DNA of 48,593 nucleotides, from the NCBI GenBank assembly GCA_006226595.1, contig SBGP01000115.1:1-48593 (forward strand), given 5' to 3'. The DNA is from Deltaproteobacteria bacterium (GTDB taxonomy: Bacteria; Myxococcota_A; UBA796; GCA-2862545). The position numbers and the translations under genes were made by a program. Below are positions 33,944 to 42,700 of this stretch, piece after piece (the stretch's first letter is position 1; each line of letters opens with the position of its first letter). Below the pieces are notes generated by a model. That model made no database searches. It saw only the letters and a program-made list of their open reading frames with translations, and was not told the origin of the DNA.

Positions 33944-34672
33944 CTGAGCGAGACTCCGAACCATCCCCGTCGCAAGAAGGCCGCGGCCTGGGGTGTGCAC
34001 ATGTACACCGCCCTCGGCCTGCCGCTCGCGTTCATGGGCGCAGCAGCGCTGGCCCGCGGTGACGCGCGCACCTTCTTCGTGATCGCCAGTGTCGCGTGCG
34101 TGGTCGACGCTACGGACGGCACCATGGCGCGGCGGGTGCGTGTGCGCGAGGTCCTGCCGCAGTTCGACGGTCGACGTCTCGACGATCTCGTCGACTTCCT
34201 GCACTTCGCGTTCTTGCCATCGCTGGCGCTTCCCGCGCTCGGCATGCTGCCCGAAGGGCAGGGATGGATCGGCGTGATCCCGCTCATGGCCTCGGGCTAC
34301 GGCTTCTCCCAGGAAGCCGCGAAGACCGAGGTGAGCTTCGTGGGCTTCCCCAGCTACTGGAACATCGTCGTCGGCTACCTGTACGTGCTCGGCGCGACCC
34401 CCGAGCTCACGGTCGGGCTCGTGGTCCTGCTCGCGATCCTGGTGTTCGTGCCGATTCACTACGTCTACCCGACGAAGGCACCGTTCCTCCAGAAGATGAC
34501 CGTGGGCCTCGGCGCGGTGTGGGCGCTGATGATGCTCGTCATCTCGCTGTTCATCACCGAGGAGTGGGCGCGCACGCTCGCGTGGGTCTCGCTGTACTAC
34601 CCGGCGTACTACACGGTGATCTCGTTCGTGCACCACCGGCGCATCCACGAGGCGCTCGGCACCGACGAGTGA
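33944..34672 (+). CDS. pcs: Phosphatidylcholine synthase (Pcs)
   Basis: This membrane enzyme of the CDP-alcohol phosphatidyltransferase family should condense CDP-diacylglycerol with choline to form phosphatidylcholine. The motif DG-x2-AR-x12-G-x3-D-x3-D is exact (Asp58 to Asp84); the x12 spacing is specific to Pcs, other family members having about 8. FPSYWNIVVGYLYVL and FVPIHYVYPTKAP also fit Pcs. I start at CTG 33944, with GAGG 5 bases upstream, because the family begins before the AWGVHMYTALG helix; GTG 33995 or ATG 34001 would cut it. That gives 242 residues, normal for Pcs. It is 34 bases after the choline-transporter-like gene, so the two form a functional pair. Confidence 0.92.
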   Translation: MSETPNHPRRKKAAAWGVHMYTALGLPLAFMGAAALARGDARTFFVIASVACVVDATDGTMARRVRVREVLPQFDGRRLDDLVDFLHFAFLPSLALPALGMLPEGQGWIGVIPLMASGYGFSQEAAKTEVSFVGFPSYWNIVVGYLYVLGATPELTVGLVVLLAILVFVPIHYVYPTKAPFLQKMTVGLGAVWALMMLVISLFITEEWARTLAWVSLYYPAYYTVISFVHHRRIHEALGTDE

Positions 34673-34753
34673 GCCGCCGCCGACATCTGGTGACCGCCGC
34701 GTAAGGAACCGCCGCCACCCCCGTTGGTCGAGCAGTCCACCACGGGAGGTCCC

Positions 34754-35617
34754 ATGCACCGCGCGCTCATCGTCTCCGCCTTGCTGTTCACCGCTTGCCA
34801 GGACTCGGGGGAGGGGACGCCGCTCGGGGTGGCCCTCGCCGATGGCCAGATCATCGTCGGCGAGATCCAGACCGAGACGCTGCTCCTCGATGGCGCTTTC
34901 GGGTTGCTCGAGGTTCCGCTCTCGGACGTGGGCGCGGTGTTCCCGGCCGAAGGCGAGCGCGTCGCGGACGGCGGCGGCGCGGTGACTGTGTGGCTGCGAA
35001 ACGGCAGCGAGCTTCGCGGACAGTGGGCCGAGCCCGAGCTGCGCATCGGCCTCGACGTCGGCGGAAAGCGCGTGCCCATCGACATGCCCGTCGCCGACAT
35101 GACCAGCGTGCAGACGCGCGGCACACCGATCTGGCCGGATCGCGAGGTGTTCCGCGTGAAGACCACCTGGGGCGACGACTTCCTCGTCGATGCCGAGTCC
35201 TCCCAGCTCGTGCTTCAGAACGACCTCGGCAGCTTCGCGCCGTTCCTCGCCGAGTGCGTGAAGGCCGAGCCGGTCACCGAGGACCCCACCGGCGACTGGC
35301 GCATCGAGCTCGTCGGCGGCACGACGCTCGTCGGCCCGCTCGCGGACGGCGAGGTGACCTTCCTGCTGCCGATGGGGCCTGGCGAGGTCACCGTGGCCCT
35401 CGCCGACTTCGTGTCGCTGGAGCGCCAGTCCTGGGGTCACGCCACGAAGAGCAAGGACGACAGCTCGCTCGACTTCTACGCCGAACCCGAGGCCGCCGAG
35501 GTCCAGGCCATCGACACCGGCTACCGCCCGCGCCCCGCGGCACGCTCCGGCGCCCTGTCCTCGGGGGAGGGCTGGTTCGACCAGCGCGCCCTGCAGCAGG
35601 AGAAGGCGCGGCACTAG
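34754..35617 (+). CDS. Hypothetical lipoprotein
   Basis: ATG 34754 follows GGGAGG by 4 bases; an earlier in-frame start has no site. The product is 287 residues with a lipoprotein signal (ALIVSALLFTAC, Cys15). The mature part has two or three similar beta-rich segments built around LADGQIIVGEIQTETLLLDG, EVPLSDVGAVFP and VGGTTLVGPLADGEVTFLL, resembling repeated small beta-barrel folds where a residue-level property (such as a threshold string) is expressed as strands. No named family was recognised. It lies 81 bases downstream of pcs and could be part of the same transcript. A hairpin follows its stop immediately. Confidence 0.8.
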   Translation: MHRALIVSALLFTACQDSGEGTPLGVALADGQIIVGEIQTETLLLDGAFGLLEVPLSDVGAVFPAEGERVADGGGAVTVWLRNGSELRGQWAEPELRIGLDVGGKRVPIDMPVADMTSVQTRGTPIWPDREVFRVKTTWGDDFLVDAESSQLVLQNDLGSFAPFLAECVKAEPVTEDPTGDWRIELVGGTTLVGPLADGEVTFLLPMGPGEVTVALADFVSLERQSWGHATKSKDDSSLDFYAEPEAAEVQAIDTGYRPRPAARSGALSSGEGWFDQRALQQEKARH

Positions 35618-35647
35618 GCGGTTCGTCGCGCCGCGGGCGAGAACCGC
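35618..35647 (+). terminator. Hairpin after the lipoprotein gene
   Basis: GCGGTTC (35618-35624) and GAACCGC (35641-35647) form a perfect 7-base stem with a GC-rich 16-base loop, beginning at the base after the stop codon. There is no T tract. Confidence 0.5.
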
Positions 35648-35678
35648 GGTCCCGACGAGCACACCCGACGCTTCCGGT

Positions 35679-35684
35679 TACACT
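35679..35684 (+). promoter_or_regulatory. Candidate -10 box (TACACT) for the OPT transporter
   Basis: TACACT lies 23 bases before the GTG start. The same hexamer lies upstream of the HEAT-repeat gene at 46307. No clear -35 is visible. Confidence 0.45.
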
Positions 35685-35707
35685 CCGCGCCCGAAACGGA
35701 GCGTGCT

Positions 35708-37660
35708 GTGGCGTCTGACGTCGAACTCAAGGGAACCCTGCCGCCGGCGGCCTACGAGCCGACCCCCGAAGGCGGTCGCTACGAACCCATCGTCGGCGAC
35801 GACGTGGTCATGCCCGAGCTTACCGCTCGCGCGCTGATCATCGGCGTGATCGTCGGTGTCGTGTTCGGCGCCGCCAACGCGTACCTCGGCCTCAAGGTCG
35901 GGCTCACGGTCAGCGCGTCCATTCCGGCGGCGGTCATCGGCGTGGCGGTGTTCAAGGCGCTCCGCTCCGGCTCGATCCTCGAGGTCAACCTCGTGCAGAC
36001 GGTCGGCTCGGCCGGCGAGTCGCTCGCTGCGGGCGTGATCTTCACCCTGCCCGTGCTCTACCTGTGGGGCCTCACGCCAGGCTTCTGGCCGATCTTCCCG
36101 CTGGCCATGCTCGGTGGTCTGCTCGGCGTGTTCTTCATGATCCCGCTGCGCCGCTTCCTGATCGTCCAGGAGCACGGCCGCCTGTCGTACCCGGAGGGCA
36201 CGGCGTGCGCCGAGGTCCTCGTCGCGAGCCAGGCCGGTGGCAGCTCCGCCCGCCTGCTGTTCATCGGCATGGTCTACGGCGCGGTGTACTCGGTGCTCGA
36301 GAAGTTCGGGCACATGTGGCCGGAGGAGCCCGACGTGCCCTTCGAGCGCGCTGGCTTCCGCACCAGCCTCGGCGCGACCGTGAGTCCGGAGCTGCTCGGC
36401 GTCGGGTTCATCATCGGCCCGAAGGTCGCGGCGGTGATGCTCGCGGGTGGCGCGGTCGGGTGGATCTTCCTCATCCCGCTGATCTACGCCTTTGGCGGTG
36501 CCGCGGACGTGCCGATCGCGCCCGTCGCCGGGACCCCGCCGTTCGCGCCGGACAGCGAGCTGCTCATCCGCAACATGGACAGCTTCACCGTGTGGTCGAA
36601 GTACCTGCGCTACATCGGTGCGGGTGCGGTGGCCTTCGGTGGTCTGTTCACGCTGCTCAAGTCCACGCCGGTCATCGTGCGCAGCTTCTCGCTCGCGCTC
36701 ACGGCGATGGCCGAGGGCACCGCGGAGCAGGTGAAGCGCACGGAGCACGAGCTGCCGCTGTCCTTCGTCGGCGGCGCGCTCGCGCTCATCGGGCTGCTCG
36801 CCGCCTTCCTGCCATTGCGCGCGGATGGGCAGGGCGGCGTGGGCCTTGTCGCCGGCATGGCCGTGGTCGTGTTCTCGTTCTTCTTCGTCACCGTGAGCTC
36901 GCGCATCGTCGGCCTCATCGGGTCGTCGAGCAACCCGATCAGCGGCATGACCATCGCCACCGTGCTCGTGTGCGCACTGCTCTTCGGCGCAGGTGGCGGC
37001 AAGGTGGCCGTGCTCACCATCGGCGCCCTCGTGTGCATCGCGGCGGCGATTGCGGGAGACACGTCCCAGGACCTGAAGACGGGCTTCCTCGTCGGCGCGA
37101 CGCCTCGCAGCCAGCAGATGGCCGAGATCGTGGGCGTGATCGCGGCGGCCGCGGCCATGAGCACCGTGCTCGCCCTGTTCCAAGAGCAGATCGTCTCGGG
37201 CGAGTTCAAGGCGCCCCAGGCGAACCTCATCCAGCTCGTCATCGACGGCGTGCTCGACGGCAACCTGCCGTGGGTGCTCGTCATCGCGGGGGCCGGCATG
37301 GCCTTCGCCGTCGAGATCATGGGCCTTCCGACCCTGGCCTTCGCCGTCGGCTTGTACCTGCCCGTGCACCTCGCGGTGCCGATCATGGCGGGTGGCCTCA
37401 TCCGCCTCGCGGTGGACGCGAACGCCAAGGAAGTCGTTGAGGAGCTGCGGGAGCGCGGTGTGTTGCTCGCCTCCGGCATGATCGCCGGCGCGGCCCTGGT
37501 CGGTGTGGCCAACGCGACCCTGACCTTCTTCGACCTGCCGACCACGTTGCCCCTCGGACCGCTTGCCGGCTTCGGGGGCGAGGCGTGGGCCGGTGCTCTC
37601 GCGTTCTCGGTACTCGGAGGCCTGTTCGCAGCGACCACCTGGCGTCGCGAAGCGCACTGA
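35708..37660 (+). CDS. OPT-family oligopeptide transporter
   Basis: The 650-residue protein has about 15 hydrophobic segments and the OPT/YSL pattern: LTARALIIGVIVGVVFGAAN-AYLGLKVGLTVSASIPAAVIG, EVNLVQTVGSAGESLAAG, PLRRFLIVQEHGRLSYPEGTACAEVL, SNPISGMTIATVL and AAAIAGDTSQDLKTGFLVGATPRSQQ. OPT proteins import oligopeptides or metal chelates with protons. Bacterial members of this type are mostly uncharacterised, so the substrate is open. The GTG start follows GGAG by about 6 bases. It has its own promoter box and stands apart from the peptide-ABC ATPase further along the window. Confidence 0.94.
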   Translation: MASDVELKGTLPPAAYEPTPEGGRYEPIVGDDVVMPELTARALIIGVIVGVVFGAANAYLGLKVGLTVSASIPAAVIGVAVFKALRSGSILEVNLVQTVGSAGESLAAGVIFTLPVLYLWGLTPGFWPIFPLAMLGGLLGVFFMIPLRRFLIVQEHGRLSYPEGTACAEVLVASQAGGSSARLLFIGMVYGAVYSVLEKFGHMWPEEPDVPFERAGFRTSLGATVSPELLGVGFIIGPKVAAVMLAGGAVGWIFLIPLIYAFGGAADVPIAPVAGTPPFAPDSELLIRNMDSFTVWSKYLRYIGAGAVAFGGLFTLLKSTPVIVRSFSLALTAMAEGTAEQVKRTEHELPLSFVGGALALIGLLAAFLPLRADGQGGVGLVAGMAVVVFSFFFVTVSSRIVGLIGSSSNPISGMTIATVLVCALLFGAGGGKVAVLTIGALVCIAAAIAGDTSQDLKTGFLVGATPRSQQMAEIVGVIAAAAAMSTVLALFQEQIVSGEFKAPQANLIQLVIDGVLDGNLPWVLVIAGAGMAFAVEIMGLPTLAFAVGLYLPVHLAVPIMAGGLIRLAVDANAKEVVEELRERGVLLASGMIAGAALVGVANATLTFFDLPTTLPLGPLAGFGGEAWAGALAFSVLGGLFAATTWRREAH

Positions 37661-37677
37661 TCGCCCCGCGCCCCGAG

Positions 37678-37727
37678 AGCGATCGAATGATCGCTGGCGG
37701 GTGTCACTGACGCGTGTCGCTGACACC
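37678..37727. repeat. Two dyads with an embedded 13-base direct repeat
   Basis: AGCGATC-GAAT-GATCGCT (37678-37695) is a perfect 7-base hairpin. GGTGTCA (37700-37706) and TGACACC (37721-37727) form a second dyad. Within it GTGTCACTGAC and GTGTCGCTGAC repeat directly at a 13-base offset. The pair lies after the OPT stop and before the SRPBCC gene: the first may terminate transcription, while the second looks more like a protein-binding site. Confidence 0.5.
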
Positions 37728-37807
37728 TGTTTGACGGGCTGAAGATCGGCTTTCCAGGCGGGTCTTTGTGACGGGTGCGAAATTTCCTACGCACGGGGCG
37801 AATTCAG

Positions 37808-37837
37808 TTGCGCGGTGCCGTGTCGGGCTGATTAGAT
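37808..37837 (+). promoter_or_regulatory. Candidate promoter TTGCGC-N18-TTAGAT
   Basis: TTGCGC (37808-37813) and TTAGAT (37832-37837) are 18 bases apart and lie 24 bases upstream of the ATG of the secreted SRPBCC gene, with GGAGG between. Confidence 0.5.
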
Positions 37838-37861
37838 GGAGTCACCCCGGCCGGAGGCCTC

Positions 37862-38359
37862 ATGGTCCGCATCGCATTCCTCGGCATGTTCCTCACTTCT
37901 TCCGCATTCGCCGCGGATCCGGTCGTGTCGAGCAGTGCGGATGGCACGGTCAAGGGCTCCGTGGTGCTCAACGTGAGCCCCGCCGAGGCGATGGCGGCCC
38001 TCGAGAACCCCGAGCTCGCGCGGACGATCAATCCCGACGTGGTGGCGCTCCAGCAGCTCGCGACCACCGGCGACTGCACCGACCTCGACATCTCGACGCG
38101 CGGCATGTGGCGCCCCCTCAAGATGAAGGCCCGCCGCTGCAAGACGGCGACCGGCTTCCACGAGACCCTGCTCGAGAGCGACGACTTCACCGTCCAGGAA
38201 GCGACGTGGACCGTCTCCGAGCACCCCGATGGTGCGCTGCTCGAGTACACGCTGAAGAGCGAGCCGAACCTGCCGGTCCCGCGTTCGCTGGTCCAGGACA
38301 ACATGCGCCGCTCCGTGAAGGAGATGCTCGGCCGCTTCGTCCGGAACGTGCTCAAGTAG
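37862..38359 (+). CDS. Secreted SRPBCC/START-like protein
   Basis: ATG 37862 follows GGAGG by 4 bases. The 165-residue product has a signal peptide ending AFA-ADP. The mature domain fits an SRPBCC fold: GSVVLNVSPAEAMAALENPE, a Cys pair (TGDCTDL; ARRCKTA), the strand TVQEATWTVSEHPDGALLEY and a long C-terminal helix (DNMRRSVKEMLGRFVRNVL). It would bind a hydrophobic ligand in the periplasm. No operon partner is evident: it has its own promoter and a terminator-like stem after it. Confidence 0.82.
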   Translation: MVRIAFLGMFLTSSAFAADPVVSSSADGTVKGSVVLNVSPAEAMAALENPELARTINPDVVALQQLATTGDCTDLDISTRGMWRPLKMKARRCKTATGFHETLLESDDFTVQEATWTVSEHPDGALLEYTLKSEPNLPVPRSLVQDNMRRSVKEMLGRFVRNVLK

Positions 38360-38366
38360 CGAGCCC

Positions 38367-38401
38367 GCGCCGCGATCGTCTGCGGCACCGACGGCGCTTT
38401 T
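38367..38401 (+). terminator. Rho-independent-like terminator after the SRPBCC gene
   Basis: GCGCCG (38367-38372) pairs with CGGCGC (38392-38397), followed directly by TTTT. An alternative inner stem GCCGC/GCGGC lies within. It is the only hairpin in the window with a T run. Confidence 0.55.
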
Positions 38402-38441
38402 GGGGTAGGTGAGCGCTTCACCCCCGGCGAGTCGCCGCGCG

Positions 38442-39716
38442 ATGCGCATCCTCCACACCAGTGATTGGCACCTCGGTCACACGCTGCGGTCCATCGACCG
38501 CGACGAGGAACACGCCCGCTTCTTGAGCTGGCTCCTCGACGCCCTCGTCCGCGAGCGGGTCGACGCGCTGCTCGTGGCAGGCGATGTGTTCGATACCGCC
38601 AACCCGCCGGCGTACGCGACCCGTGCCTACTACGGCTTCCTCGCCGAGGCGCGCCGGCGCCTGCCGGGACTCGACGTCGTGGTCGTCGCGGGCAACCACG
38701 ACTCCGCGGCCCGCATGGACGCGCCCCACCCGGTGCTCCGTGAGCTCGGCGTGCACGTGGTCGGCGCGATGCCGCGGACCGACGACGGCTTCGACGCGGA
38801 GCGGCTGGTGCTTCCGCTCACCAATGCGCAGGGGCAGGTCGAGGCCTGGGTCGCGGCGGTGCCGTTCCTCCGCCAGGCGGACCTGCCGCACGTCGCGGGC
38901 ATGGACCCGCTGATCGACGGTGTGCGCGCGGTGTACGACGAGGCGCTGCGGCTCGTTCGGGAGCGCATGGAGCCAGGCCAGGCTCTGCTCGCGACGGGGC
39001 ACTGCTACATGGTCGGCACCACGCTCTCCGAGCAGTCCGAGCGGCGCATCCTCGGCGGCAACCAGCACCCGCTGCCCGACAGCATCTTTCCGCCAGATGT
39101 GGCGTACGCGGCACTCGGGCACCTGCATCGCGCGCAGATCGTCGGCGGTCGCGACAACGTGCGCTACTCGGGCTCGCCGATCCCGCTGTCGATGGCCGAG
39201 GTCGACTACGAGCACCAGGTCGTGCTCCTCGAGCTGTCCGGCGGGGTGCTCCTCAAGTCCACCCCGCTGTTCGTGCCGCGGTGGTGCCCGATGCTGCGCG
39301 TACCGGCGGACGGTCCGGGGCCCGTCGCCGAGGTGCTCGCCGCCCTGCGCGACATGACGCCCTGCGACCCCGAGCGACCGGGCTACCTCGACGTCCGGGT
39401 GCAGCTCGACGGGCCGTACCCCGGCCTGCGCGGCGAGGTCGAGTCCGCCATCGCGTTCAAGAACGTCCGCCTCGTGTCGCTCCAGGCGACCTACGCCGGC
39501 GTCGGCAAGGCGCTGGCCGACGAGGTGGAGATCGAGCAGCTCGAAGAGCTGGACCCGACCGAGGTCTTCGCCCGTCGGTGGGCGCAGAAGCACGAGGGCG
39601 AGCCGCCCGAGGACCTCGTCGAGACCTTTCGCGAGCTGCTCGAGGACGTGCGGGGCGAGCGAGCCACGGGACAGGTCGAGCTGTTTCCGACGTTCGTCCC
39701 GGGGGCGGGCACGTGA
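38442..39716 (+). CDS. sbcD: Exonuclease SbcD (Mre11-type subunit)
   Basis: The 424-residue protein carries the metallophosphoesterase motifs: DWHLGH near residues 8-13, GDVFD at about 47, GNHD at 84-87, GHCYM and GHLHRAQ. With SbcC it forms the SbcCD nuclease that cuts hairpins and processes blocked DNA ends. I chose ATG 38442 because MRILHTSDWHLG is the standard start; GTG 38409 is an in-frame alternative. Its stop overlaps the GTG of sbcC by 4 bases, so the two are translationally coupled. Confidence 0.96.
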   Translation: MRILHTSDWHLGHTLRSIDRDEEHARFLSWLLDALVRERVDALLVAGDVFDTANPPAYATRAYYGFLAEARRRLPGLDVVVVAGNHDSAARMDAPHPVLRELGVHVVGAMPRTDDGFDAERLVLPLTNAQGQVEAWVAAVPFLRQADLPHVAGMDPLIDGVRAVYDEALRLVRERMEPGQALLATGHCYMVGTTLSEQSERRILGGNQHPLPDSIFPPDVAYAALGHLHRAQIVGGRDNVRYSGSPIPLSMAEVDYEHQVVLLELSGGVLLKSTPLFVPRWCPMLRVPADGPGPVAEVLAALRDMTPCDPERPGYLDVRVQLDGPYPGLRGEVESAIAFKNVRLVSLQATYAGVGKALADEVEIEQLEELDPTEVFARRWAQKHEGEPPEDLVETFRELLEDVRGERATGQVELFPTFVPGAGT

Positions 39717-42700
39717 GGATCCTCGCGATTCGCGGCAAGAACCTGGCGAGCCTCGCCGGAGACTTCGCGGTCGAGCTGGAGCACGGTGTGCTCGAGCGGG
39801 CCGGGCTGTTCGCGATCACGGGTCGTACCGGATCGGGCAAGTCGACGCTGCTCGACGCCATGTGTCTCGCCTTGTTCGGCCGCACGCCGCGTCTGTCGAC
39901 CCGCTCGCGGGTCCGCCTGGGCGGGGATGGGCCGGATGCCGACCTCCGCGATGGGGACCCCCGCGTACTGCTCCGGCGCGGAACCGGAGAGGGCTTTGCC
40001 GAGGTCGACTTCGAGGGCAAGCAGCGCCGACGGTGGCGAGCGCGGTGGACCGTGCGTCGCGCGCACGGAGACCCGGATCAGCGCCTTCAGAACGCGGTGA
40101 TGTCGCTGGAGGACCTGCACAGCGGGCGCCACATCGGCGACACCAAGACCGATGTGCTCGAGCACATCCAGAGCGAGCTCGGCCTGAACTTCGAGCAGTT
40201 CACGCGCTCGGTCCTGCTCGCGCAGGGTGACTTCGCCGCGTTCCTGCAGGCCCCCGGCAGGGACCGCGCGGCGCTGCTCGAGAAGATGACGGGCACCGAG
40301 CTTTACGCGCTGATCTCGGTGCGCTGCCACGAGCGCAAGCGGGACGAGGAGGCGAGGCTCGACGCGATGCGCACCACCATGCGCGCGCACGCGCTGCTCA
40401 CCGCGGCCGATCGCGAGGCGCTTAGCGAGTCGCTGGGGCTGCTCGTACGCGTCCGCACGGACCTGGTCGAGGAGCGCAAGCAGGCGCAGGAGCGCGTGAC
40501 CCGGCTGGAGCTCATCGCCGCCGACGCCGAGGAGCTGGCCCGGGTGGAGGCCGACCGCAAGGCGCTCGCGGAGTCCGTGGAGCAGGGGGCCGACCGGCTG
40601 GCGCAGCTTCGCGGTCTGGTCGCCGTGGCCCCACTGCGCGCAGCGCTCGCCGAGGCTGTCCAGGCTCGCGGAGGAGCGGAGAGCGCGCACGTCGAGCAGC
40701 GCACGGCGCTGGCGGCGGCCACCTCGGCCCACGAGGCGGCGGTGGCGCGGTGCGAGGAGAAAGCGCGCGAGCTGGAGACGCAGCGCGCGCGCGCGGAAGC
40801 GCTCGCCCCGAGCATCGACGAGGCGCTGAGGCTCGACACGCGCCTGGTGGCGGTCGCGGAGGAACTGGAGGCGGCGACCGAGGCTGTGGCGCGTCGGGCG
40901 CGCATCCAGCACGAGGCCGAGGCGCAGGTCGCCGTCGTGGCGGACGAGCTCGCCGCACTGCAGCGCGAGGCCCATGCGCACGAGGCCTGGCTGGCGGAAC
41001 ATCCGGTCGCGGCGCGGCTCGCGGAGGAGTGGGGGACGGCGCGGGCCCAGCTGACCCGGGTGGCCGAGACCGGAGCGTCGCTCACCGAGGCGCTTGCCGA
41101 GCTCGGCGAGGCCGAGGCCGAGATGGCCGAGATCACGGTCCAGGTCGAAGCCGGTCGTGCCCTCGTGGTCGATGCCGCTGGCGCGCTGTCCGCGTGTGAG
41201 GCCGAGCTCGCGGCGCTGTCCGACCCCCGCGCCGAGCTCGCTGCGCTCGAGCGGCGCATCAAGGCGCGAGAGCAAGCCGAGGCGCTGCTTCGCCAGCGGA
41301 CCGAGACCCGGGCGCGCGCCGAGGTGGCGCAGAGCGAGGAGCGCGAGGCGCATGCGGCTCGCACGGCCGCGGAACACGAGCTTGTCGAGGTCGGCGCGCT
41401 GCGCGAACCGCTCGCTGCAAGGGTCGAGGAGGCGCGGCTCGCGGCCGAGCGCGCGCAGGCGGCGGCCGACCTCACGGCGCATCGTCACCTGCTCGTGGAG
41501 GGACAGCCCTGCCCCTTGTGCGGGGCGACGGAGCATGCCGTGGAACCACACCCGCTGGACGGACTCGTCGCCGACGCGCGGGACCGCCATCGGGCGCTTG
41601 CCGAGAGCCTTCGAAAGCTCGCGGACCGCGACAGCGCGGCACGGGCGAAGAAGGAGGCGGCGGAGCGAGCGGCGGCCGCGGCCGCGGCGCGGGTCGCGAC
41701 CGAGCATCGGCTCGAGGCCGAGCTCACGGCCGAGATGGCGCCGCTCATCGACACCCTTGGCGCCGAGCCGACCGAGGAGATGCGCGAGGCACAGGCCACA
41801 GAGTCGAGCGTGCTCGTGGCGCGTCGCGAGGCGCGCGAGCGTGCGGAACAGCGACTCTCCGAGGCGCGGCGAGCCCAGGCGGTGGCGAGCGAGCGTCTCA
41901 GCGGGGCCAGCGAGCGTGAGGTGGCTGGCAAGGCACGAGTGGCCCGCGCTTCGGCGATGGAAGCCCGGGCGCGCCAGGAGTGGATGACCGCTCGCACCGT
42001 GATCGGCGTGCTCCACGGCGAGGCCTGGCCGGAACCCGCGGAGGCCGCCGCCTTCGTCGCCCGCTGGCTGCCTCTGGGGGAGCAGGCGGCAGCGCATCGT
42101 GCGGCACGCGCGCAGTGGGAGCTGCAGCGAGAGTCGCTCGGGGCGCGCCGTGACGCGGCCCTGGCCGCGGCGGCCACCGCGGTCGAAGAGCACGGTCTCG
42201 CAACGCGTGCGCTCGAAGCGATTCGCGAGCGCGCCGAAGCGCTGCGCAAGGAGCGCGCCACGGTGCTCGACCACCCCGATGCGCGCGAGCTCGAGCAGTC
42301 GCTCAAGGCCGAGCTCGGCGCGCTCGACGAGGCCCATCGGGCGCTCGCGGCACAAGAGGCGGAGCGTCGCCGGATCGTCCACGAGGCCCAGGTGGCCGCG
42401 ACCGCCACGGCAGCGAGCCTGAAGGCGGCGGTGGCACGGGAAGCGGAGCATGCCCAGCGGGTGCGGGCGGCGGCGGAAGCACACGGGCTGGACGCGGAGG
42501 CTCTCCCGGAGCTCTCCCTCGCCGAGGTCCAGGCACGGCTATCCGAGGCCGAGGCGCAGGTCGCGGCGCTGGACGAGGTCCGACACCGCGCTCGCGTGCT
42601 CGGCGAACAGCTGGCGGAGCGCCGCGCGCGGTGGGAGGGCACGATGCCCGACCTCGCAGACGCGCGTGCCGAGCTCGACTCGCTGTCCGCCAAGCTCGAG

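Noticed and set aside
33995-34003. GTG or ATG starts for pcs
   Set aside because: They begin inside the conserved AWGVHMYTALG first helix and lack a ribosome site; the CTG at 33944 has GAGG at good spacing and gives the normal family length.
39491-42484. Minus-strand frame of about 1000 codons opposite sbcC
   Set aside because: sbcC motifs (Walker A, zinc hook) on the plus strand are decisive; the antisense product is Arg/Leu/Gly-rich without motifs.
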